Source of the DNA: Nectonema munidae
Taxonomy: Eukaryota; Nematomorpha; Nectonematoida; Nectonematidae
NCBI GenBank assembly: GCA_030549495.1
Contig: JAUIRK010000756.1
Location: forward strand, 26,014-90,013
Reading direction: 5' to 3'
DNA: 64,000 bases
The notes under the pieces were generated by a model. The model did not search any database. It had not been told where the DNA came from and saw only the letters and a program-made list of their open reading frames with translations. Positions 56,396-64,000 of this stretch are shown in pieces (the first letter of the stretch is position 1; each line of letters opens with the position of its first letter). The translations under genes were made by a program, and so were the position numbers.

Positions 56396-57902
56396 CACCT
56401 TTTCTTCTTAGTTGAATTAGAAGAAACAGCAAAAGTGTTTATTAAATCATGTGTAGATGTCAACTCTAAAGCTCTTTTAACTGATTTTGGCATTTGAGTA
56501 ATGTTTGCTCTAACATTCAACCAAGGTTGTATCAAACTTTCTGCTAAATTTTTTAGGAAAATCCTTCTTTTATATTTTTGATTGTTTGTTCCGTTTTCCA
56601 AGTTCCATAGAACATAAGAAGCTAAGCCAGCCACGTCAATCATATTAAAAAAACTATTTGTGGCCAACATTGACATTTTCTTTTGCAGGTATAACCATGT
56701 AAAAGTTGATACATTGTATCAACTCCAGATTTTGTATAATTGTAAAATAAAATGATTTCTGGCTTGCTTGTGTTTTTACATATATCGCCTTCAGAATGCA
56801 TGGTAGAAAGTAGAATCACTTTTCTATTTTTTTTGGAAACATATGAAACTATTGTTGCATCTTTATGAAAACAAAACAAAGAGCTATTCAAAGCACGCTT
56901 TTTATTTTTGAAAATAGATGGAATAAATGTCTTATTTTTTCTTACAGTGCCGACACTTGTTAATCCATTGGAAAGTAAATATTGACCAAGTTTAAAACTT
57001 GTAAAAAATTGTCATGTTATATTTCTTCCTGAGAAAAAAAAGGTTGAGCCAACTCCATAACAATGTTATGTGATAAATTTTTTGAACTTTATTATTTATT
57101 TTACCTATGTAGGGAATGCCTTTAAGAGGATAAAAAGTTTTTTAATCAGTTGTCCAAAAGATTTTTAAACCATACTTGCCTGGTTTAGGGAAATATTGTT
57201 TAAAACTACATCTTCCTCTAAATGGAATTAACTGCTCGTCAACCGTTAAGAATTCGCTTGGGATGTAGTATTTTTGAAGATTTTTATTTAATAAATTAAA
57301 AATATCGCGTACTGGTGTAAATTTGTCCTTATTTTCTTCCTATTCTCAATTCTGCATCATCAGATCGTAAAAACCGATTAATTTGTAATCGGCTCATTGA
57401 AAACGTGGCTTTAAATATTGGAGAATATCACAACTGAGCTTACTAGCTTTAAGATGTCCTGCTGCAATCAATACACCAATGTAGGCCTTGAGTTCAATTA
57501 AATCTATGCATTTATAATCTTGCTTTATATTCTGCTGATTAGTAAACTTGATTCTTTCGTTTGTAAACTTGACAATGGTGTTCAAAAAATCATCATTAAA
57601 ATATAAATCAAAAAATTCAAGTGGAGAATCTAATTTTTTCAGAATATTTGTAATTTTGCAAGCTTTTTTCACAATATTATTTTTTTTGGTTTTTATACTA
57701 GGAAAAGATGATGACTTCCAGATTTTATCGTCTTTTGAAAATAATCATCACAATTTTTGTCATAATGCTCTTTGAGATTATCATCAACTTCAAACAAAGA
57801 ATCATTACTATGTGATAAAATTGAAGCATCACTCAAGCTACAGCTTTCGTCGGAAAATTCATTATCCGAACTCTCAAAAATGTTTACAGATCTTTTAGAC
57901 AT
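56392..57902 (-). mobile_element. piggyBac fossil 3
   Basis: ATG at 57900-57902 starts MSKRSVNIFESSDNEFSDES, an acidic N-terminus. Then come SPLEFFDLYFNDDFLNTIV and DLIELKAYIGVLIAAGHLKA (the piggyBac N-terminal core), a poorly legible middle, and LFCFHKDATIVSYVSKKNRK, then ILFYNYTKSGVDTMYQLLHG (57-kb side catalytic block, 56891-56640), and AGLASYVLWNLENG with RRIFLKNLAESLIQPWL. It ends KKKRC at 56395, where the TTAA-type insertion begins. Length is close to a full transposase, with about four frame shifts or stops. Confidence 0.82.
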
Positions 57903-57904
57903 TA

Positions 57905-58130
57905 AAATTTATATGATAAAAGACTAATAAAAAAAATTAATAATAAAATTTTTTTTACCATTTTTAAAGTCGGAGTTGCAATAATAATTATTACGCCTCC
58001 GACTCCTCAAAACGCGCGATGTTTAGTACGAAGTGTTATCATGATCAACTTAAATCATTTACGTAGACTTGTTTTTGAAATACTAGATAGGCTAGATTCC
58101 GAGTTCATAAACATGTTCACAGACTATAAT
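57905..58130. other. Spacer with small inverted repeat
   Basis: GTCGGAG at 57970 and CTCCGAC near 57999 form a short inverted repeat around an AT-rich centre. Nothing else recognised. Confidence 0.35.
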
Positions 58131-58131
58131 A

Positions 58132-58513
58132 CAGTAAAACCTTTCTTATACGACTAAGGTTTCCTGACATAGTGTTGGTGATATCTTACAGGGAATCATT
58201 ATAAGGAGGTTTTGAAAAATCTAAGCTTATATTATTAGCACCTCCACTACATATAAGGAAACTAAACACTTATTCTTTTAAAAAACAAAATTGAAAATGT
58301 GTTTCATAAAAAAATATAATTACATCATTGGTCTGTTGAATTAGCAAATTATACAGGTAGGCATAAAAGAATTTGGTTTTGATGAGGACAGTTTTCGTCT
58401 CGGAGTGGGAATTTCAGAATAACAGAGAGAAAAACATTGCGGAATTAGAGTCGTTATTGCAACGGAAAACGGGTTTGTCAAATAATCGAGTATCGGATAA
58501 ATGAGGTCTGATT
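58132..58513. mobile_element. pogo-like short element
   Basis: TA-CAGTAAAACCTTTCTTATAC at 58130 and, inverted at the right, TCGGATAAATGAGGTCTG near 58494-58511 share the pattern CAGxxxxACCTxxxTTATxCGA. This fits a pogo/Tigger MITE of about 380 bp. The right TA is not intact and the match is imperfect. No coding inside. Confidence 0.45.
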
Positions 58514-58514
58514 A

Positions 58515-60080
58515 CCAATGAGTCTTGTAATACAAGCTGTACTAGCATTCAAATTAAGCATCGCTATCTCCAACGCCTTGTGACGGGCTATTTTCATTTC
58601 CTCAGTGAAAACTTTTCTCGTTTTTTCTTAAACTATTGTATATTTTTACAAAATCCATAATATTCAAATTTCAATTTGAAAGCATTGGTTATATTAAAAA
58701 AACTTTTTACACTATTGAAAACTACAATTTTAAAGTACGATAAAGTAACTCTTATATCCCTTTTGATTGGAAAAATAACAGATACGAAACTTTTATCATG
58801 TTTTTAAAAATAATCAATCTTGGAAACCGCAAAAAACAATTGATTTTATTTCCATTTTACATAATCAAATAATTTACGAAGAAGAAATGGTTAAAGGTGC
58901 TAAGTTAAGGTGGTTAAATTTTAAATTGAGTGAAAATATACATAAATTCTATAAAACTAATTCTGAATATTGCCAAATGAGCGAAAAAGAAAAACATAAA
59001 CTATTCATAAATCTAATAAATTAAGAAAAACATAATTTTCAAATAAATAATGTAATTTCTTCAAATGGAAATTTAGTGATGAAAAAAGGACGAGCCTAAC
59101 AAATAAAGCATATCAAAGAAAGGAAAAAGGAAATTTTGTATTATTAATATAAAAATGTAATCTATTTTTTTTTATAGAAATGATCATGAAAGCAGCTCAT
59201 TTATAAGCAATGACTCAAATTCAAAGTTTCACATACTCAACAAACGAAACTCTTTAAAAAACTCACTTATATTTTTTATTGTTTGAAATAAATTTTTTCA
59301 GAATTGTTGTGCTTCAATAATTTATTTTATCAAAATATTTATTACTACAACAAACAAAATATTTTTTGCAAAGTAAACTTTTGAGCTTGACACCAATTTG
59401 ATAAATAAATTTCAAGTGCCACCTTTCAAACCTTAAATGAAAAAATATTATATAACATATCTTAGGGTCTATATTAGATACTCCCTTGAAAATTTATGAT
59501 AACATTTAGTTTTCAATGCATAACACTTTATATTTGATTTTTTCAATAATCATGGTTACTTTTTAAAAAATGTCCAAAATTTTGATTGATGAGAACCCCT
59601 ATTTTTTGTATCAATTTTTACTCATTAATTTTTTACTTATTACAAATTGTTACCATTTTATTTGGAGAAAACCAACAATTCACATATTATATATTCAAAA
59701 TGAAAATTATAGTTTTTTTAACATGAAACCGCTGGTAGACTTTACGAACATGCAATTTCTAAAAACTCGGCTTAAATATTACAATAAAATCTCTATTTAA
59801 ATTTAAAAGTATTAAAAAATTTAGAATAATTTTGAGGCAAGAGCCAAAATATATATTTCTAAAATTGTAAAAAAGTCATTAAACTGTTGTTTTTTCTTTC
59901 TATTTTGATCCAAATTATTTGATGACTAAACAATTTTTATGAATAAAAATTTGAAAAAATTAAAAACTAAATTTTAGATTGGTTTATTTTAGTAAGTTTT
60001 TACTAAATTTTTTATTTATATACATATTTTAATGTTTTTTTCTATATAGAAATTTAAATTCTTGTAACACTCAAACAATT
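58515..60080. other. AT-rich low-complexity stretch
   Basis: No gene recognised. The plus frame at 59570-59800 is F/L/I/N-rich and unlike any family. Confidence 0.4.
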
Positions 60081-60082
60081 GT

Positions 60083-61690
60083 TTGCGACGCCGCGAAAGA
60101 AAAGAAATTGAAAGAAAAAAAGCAGCAGTCTCTTGTCAAAAATTTTCCTTCCAATTAAAACAAAATATAATAATAAAAATGTTAATGAAATCGAAAGGGA
60201 TATTGAAAAGATTTGGAGATTTAAAATCATTTGTAAGTTATTTTGTGAAAAGCGGTGTATTGTAGTTAGGGGTTAGATTAGAATATATTAACTCTTCTAG
60301 AAATCTAGGAAATTTTTTAGCGCTCCTTAAAGTAATGGCTGTCCAGTGTCCACGACATAGCACTTAAAAACGCCTGCAATGAAATCTGCAACCTGCTTTT
60401 CGGCTCGTACCCAAAATGATCTTATAGAAGTAATGTGAAAAGATATTATTTTTGAAAATAATTCTTCTCATTTTTATTCAATATTAGCGGATGAAGTTAC
60501 ATCACATAATAGAAAATTATTATCAATTTGTGCCCGATTTGTTGATAAAGAAAAGAACGTCAGACAATTTTTGATATTTTTAGAGAATCACAGGAACTGA
60601 AAAAATTCTTTTGTTTTTGCAAGAAAATAATATCTGTTGACAACATGCGTGGTCAAGGGTATGATGGTGCTAAAAACATGTCGTCTAAACGTGTAAATAG
60701 TCCAAGAAGAAGTGGCTCTCTTGAATTAGTTATAAATAATAATACAAAGAATAAAAAAAAAGAAAACCATTGTTAGATTTTTGCAAAACTCGCTGGGAGA
60801 AAAAGACATAATGCATATCATCATTTCTACATTTATTTTGTATATATTGTTGAAACTTTATAAATGATAGGTTACAAGCGTCATGTTGATAAGTATGGTA
60901 CTAGCTTTGCTGACTGGAATAGTCTGGGATTACTGTAAAGCTTCAACGAAAAGCTTTCTATATAGTGGAGGCTCATGAAATGATTTCTAAAATAATTTCA
61001 TTATATAAAAAAGATCGAGATGACATTGAAATAAATTTTAACCAAGTCTTTAATGAAAGTCTTGTGGTAGCTGAAAAGATGGGCGTTTACGCTGAGATAT
61101 CCCGGATTGTTGCAAGACCACAGTTTCGTAGCAATGCTGAAGCAAGCATTCCACATGAGTACTATTTAAGAAATATCGCTGCACCTTTTCTCGATCACAT
61201 TATAATGTGTCTTAACGAAAAGTTTTCTTCTTTTGGAATAATTTCAGCCTCTTTGCTGGGCCTTCCTAGCGTTTTGTTGATGTGAATGAGGCTGTGGAAA
61301 AATACAAAAATGATTTACCTTGTCCAGAATTATTCTCAACTGAGTTGCAACGCTGGAAAAATCATTTTATACAAAAGACTCCATATCTACTCCCTGAATC
61401 TCCAGCACAAGCAATAAAAGAATGTGATGCAATGATGTTTCCTAATATCTCTGTTCTACTGCAGATAGCTTGCACAATTCCGGTAACATCGTGCGAATGT
61501 GAAAGAAGTATAAGTGCATTACGCAGATTGAACACCTACATGAGGTCTTCAATGACAAAGACTCGCCTGTCTAACTTAGCACTTCTGCACATTCACTATG
61601 ACACAGAGATTGATTTGAATACAGTTCTTGATTATTATGTTCAAAAGCATCCGCGTAAACTTAAATTAAATAGTTTACTCTATTGAAACT
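60083..61690 (+). mobile_element. hAT fossil of the ZMYM1/THAP12 (Tip100-like) type
   Basis: The plus frame begins with REIERKKAAVSCQKFSFQ, an N-terminal stretch I associate with this group. After a break come FYSILADEVTSHNRKLLSIC and ARFVDKEKNVRQFL (first catalytic aspartate, DEVT), NMRGQGYDGAKNMSSK (60643; here split by a shift after DNMRG), LDFCKTRWVERHNAY, and a long open C-terminal part (60965-61686). That part holds RSNAEASIPHEYYLRNIAAP, FLDHIIMCLNEKFS, and CTIPVTSCECERSISALRRL with NTYMRSSMTKTRLSNLALLH, the hAT dimerisation block. It has a stop at about 61683. The C-terminal third is nearly intact, so it is younger than the other hAT copies here. Confidence 0.8.
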
Positions 61691-61751
61691 AAGTTTTGAA
61701 TAAACCTTATTTTTTCTTTATATTATTATTACACATATTTTTTCACTTTAA

Positions 61752-61881
61752 CCCATTTAAGACCAAGCAAAGCAGACGATATCTAAAAAAACGCAGACGA
61801 TTTATATTCAAAGTCATTGAAAAAAGCAGACGAAGATGAAATTACTTATGTTCCAAAATAGGAACATTGGTCCTAAATGGG
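61752..61881. mobile_element. piggyBac-type MITE with TTAA on both sides
   Basis: TTAA-CCCATTTAAGACCAA begins at 61748 and TTGGTCCTAAATGGG-TTAA ends at 61885. The 15-bp inverted ends differ at one position and TTAA is duplicated. Inside, AGCAGACGA recurs three times. Next to the right end TGTTCCAAAATAGGAACA is a near-palindrome like the TGTTCCCATATGGGAACA at the ends of piggyBac fossil 2, which suggests a related transposase. Length 130 bp, no coding. Confidence 0.85.
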
Positions 61882-61889
61882 TTAATCTG

Positions 61890-64000
61890 AATTGAAACAA
61901 TTTTAGTTTTCACTGAGTCTTTAGTAAAAAAATAAAACTAAAATAAAATAATTCTGATTGAAAAAAGTCTAAAAACATTTAAATAAATACCTGTGAAATA
62001 AACTTTATCTTCCATTGCAAAATTTATATTACCATCTTCTTTTTATCCTGTTTAGCAATATTAATTTTGCAATGTCATGAAAAAGTTAGGATGTCAAATT
62101 GAGGAAATTTTTGGTTTACATCAATTAAATGTAGAAATTGTAAGTTTTTGTAAAAAGTCTAATTTACACTATTTATTAATTATCATGTAATCGATAAAAT
62201 AATATTATGTACATGAAAGTTTCACTAAAAATTTTTTATAGTTCGAACCCCCCAATATTTAAGTCTGCGTACGCTAGGATTCAAGAATGTGTCGATTTAT
62301 ATCAATCAAGTTTGACATTTCGGAAAATCAGATAGTAACTCGTTCAATGAAATGCATTTATATTGTAAATGTTGTAGACCTTTCAGAAGTTATATAGTTA
62401 TAAGAAACAAGTATCTTACTTGTCTACAGGAAAAATACACTTTTTTCCAATGAACTAGTAGATTTTCAAAAACATCTTGACTGAAAAATAAGTTCCTGGT
62501 GTTGTGAATCAAAAATGTCTATGTTTTTAGTTAATATAATCATCAATTCACTAAAAAAGTGGGTCTGAAATATAGTGGAATACAGGTCTGCGATTGTCCT
62601 CTCGAAAGCGTGAGTGGATTTAACCCATTTACGACCAGTTTTGTTGAATCGGCGTTTTCATTTGTGTATAGTTTTCAGGCATAAACCGGAAATTGATATT
62701 TACTTTTAGGCATAAACTCAAAAATTGAATCGGCATAATAATATATACTTTACTTAAAAATTGAAATTCAGACAATTTTTATGCGTAAATCGCAATTTGA
62801 TTGTCACTTTCAGAAATTTCACACCTTAATTGCGAAAACTGAGTGGAAAAATGAAATGAACGTTTGTCATAAAAAAAATTAATTAGAACTAACCTAGAAG
62901 TTGGGGTACATCATCATAAATTTGTTTTTTTTTGTCTGCGAAGAGATCAAAAACTTAAAGGAACAAAATAATATCAATAAAGATCTTCTAATCTCTACGT
63001 GGACAAAAAACGCAGAAAAGTTTAGAATGATGTAACTCAAAAGAAAAAAACTTGTTTAGTGAATCTTAACTGAAAAACAATTTTGTTATCATTGTTTCTC
63101 CGTTTGACAATTTAATTTCCTTAAAAAGCACAATGGTATATTGAATCAATTAATAAAATACTAAAAACATATAAGATCCACTCTATTCTCAAGGCAATTG
63201 ATATGGTTATATAAAATACTTCCACTTTTTTTTAGTATTTTTTAGCAATTATAATTTAAATTTGACACATTTAAATACTAGTGTCATGAGAAAAATAATA
63301 TTGTTTCGATAGCAAAAGGTAATTGTCCAGTTTACGTATCTGTCAATCAAATTTTTTTTGAATGTTTTGATTGGCTTTTCAAATTTCAATCAAATTTATT
63401 ATAATTTGCAATTTTCAAACTTCTAACAGATATAATATAAAATTGATCGATGAATTTTTGCCAAAATTTTTTTAACGAAAGTTAACTACTTATTATTTGC
63501 GCTTTCTAATTATAGTAATGGCGCTTCTAGTTATATTAACTATATTTTTTTATTTTGAACTAATTATGGTAGCGCTATTAGTTTAATTATAACTCAATGA
63601 ATGGTACAATTCATTTTATTAGTATGCAGCTAAAATTCAGGTACAATAAAACTGGGATATTTAAATGATTACGATACTGTTTATGACAAATTTTTGTAAT
63701 TCTCGAGAATAAAAAAATTTCTTAGAGTGTTGCTTATTGCATATTTTTTACTGAACGTGAGCAAAATTCACTTTTATATTATATTCTAATTTTTTCAACA
63801 TTCACTAGTTTCATTCTTTAATATGATCAACTTGAAATTAATTCAAAGAGTATAAGTAAACACAAAAAGATACAAAATGCATCACCAACTAAATACGATT
63901 GAAAAATTGTTTCAAAAACAAAATAAGAGATAATTTTATTGTTATCAATTTTCATGTAGTAATAAAATCAATAAAATGAAATGGGTAAAATATAGCCCTT
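61890..64000. other. AT-rich end of window
   Basis: No coding block recognised. At 62621-62638 TTAACCCATTTACGACCAG repeats the left end of the preceding MITE with one change, without a visible right end. The rest is low-complexity AT sequence. Confidence 0.45.

Noticed and set aside
1-64000. CRISPR arrays, bacterial operons, riboswitches
   Set aside because: The window is eukaryotic; the regular repeats seen are satellites or minisatellites without spacer structure.
1-64000. Retroviral or LTR elements, Polintons
   Set aside because: No paired long terminal repeats, protease-integrase order, capsid or protein-primed polymerase signatures were recognised.

Overview
This is an AT-rich eukaryotic window, probably from an invertebrate and plausibly an arthropod or crustacean. 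The evidence is spliced genes with GT-AG introns, no bacterial gene organisation, and a dense mixture of decayed hAT, pogo/Tigger and piggyBac DNA transposons, RNase H-bearing LINEs and short non-autonomous elements. The species guess is inference from element types and base composition.

The main host gene is the 5' half of DNA ligase IV (LIG4) on the minus strand, read from 23055 down to 4023. Eight coding exons can be placed by eye: 22879-23055, 19706-19783, 17991-18089, 15980-16124, 13061-13236, 9337-9548, 7405-7553 and 4023-4230. They join in a single frame with matching phases at all seven junctions into about 414 residues. These residues cover the N-terminal DNA-binding domain, the AMP-accepting lysine motif KYDGER, the LDGEM motif and the CVFDIL motif. 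The remaining nucleotidyltransferase motifs, the OB fold and the BRCT repeats are not found and probably lie left of position 1. Four of the seven introns, and the open region downstream of the last exon, carry recognisable transposon debris.

A second host-like gene, an intronless 361-residue cyclophilin-40-like protein (30879-31964, minus), has an intact reading frame. Its peptidyl-prolyl isomerase active site and most of its Hsp90-clamp residues look replaced.

Region by region: 1-2.7 kb holds a tandem repeat and a piggyBac fossil; 4-23 kb is LIG4; 23-26 kb is unrecognised intergenic DNA; 26-28 kb is a ZBED5-type hAT; 28-30.5 kb is a piggyBac; 30.9-32 kb is the cyclophilin-40-like gene; 33.2-35.5 kb is a Tigger-like element with both ends; 36.9-40.4 kb holds hAT short elements and another ZBED5-type hAT; 40.6-49.2 kb holds three pieces of RNase H/I-type LINEs with hAT short elements among them; 49.5-50.7 kb is a ~139-bp satellite; 50.8-51.5 kb is a broken element of an unnamed zinc-ribbon family; 56.4-57.9 kb is a third piggyBac; 58.1-58.5 kb is a pogo-like short element; 60.1-61.7 kb is a ZMYM1/THAP12-type hAT; 61.75-62.7 kb holds TTAA-flanked short elements.

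Points of most interest are the LIG4 reconstruction, the degenerate cyclophilin-40, a shared TTAACCCTATTAG junction that cuts two unrelated elements, the satellite with a distant inverted copy, and several short elements with readable target duplications. I saw no system that is convincingly new to biology.
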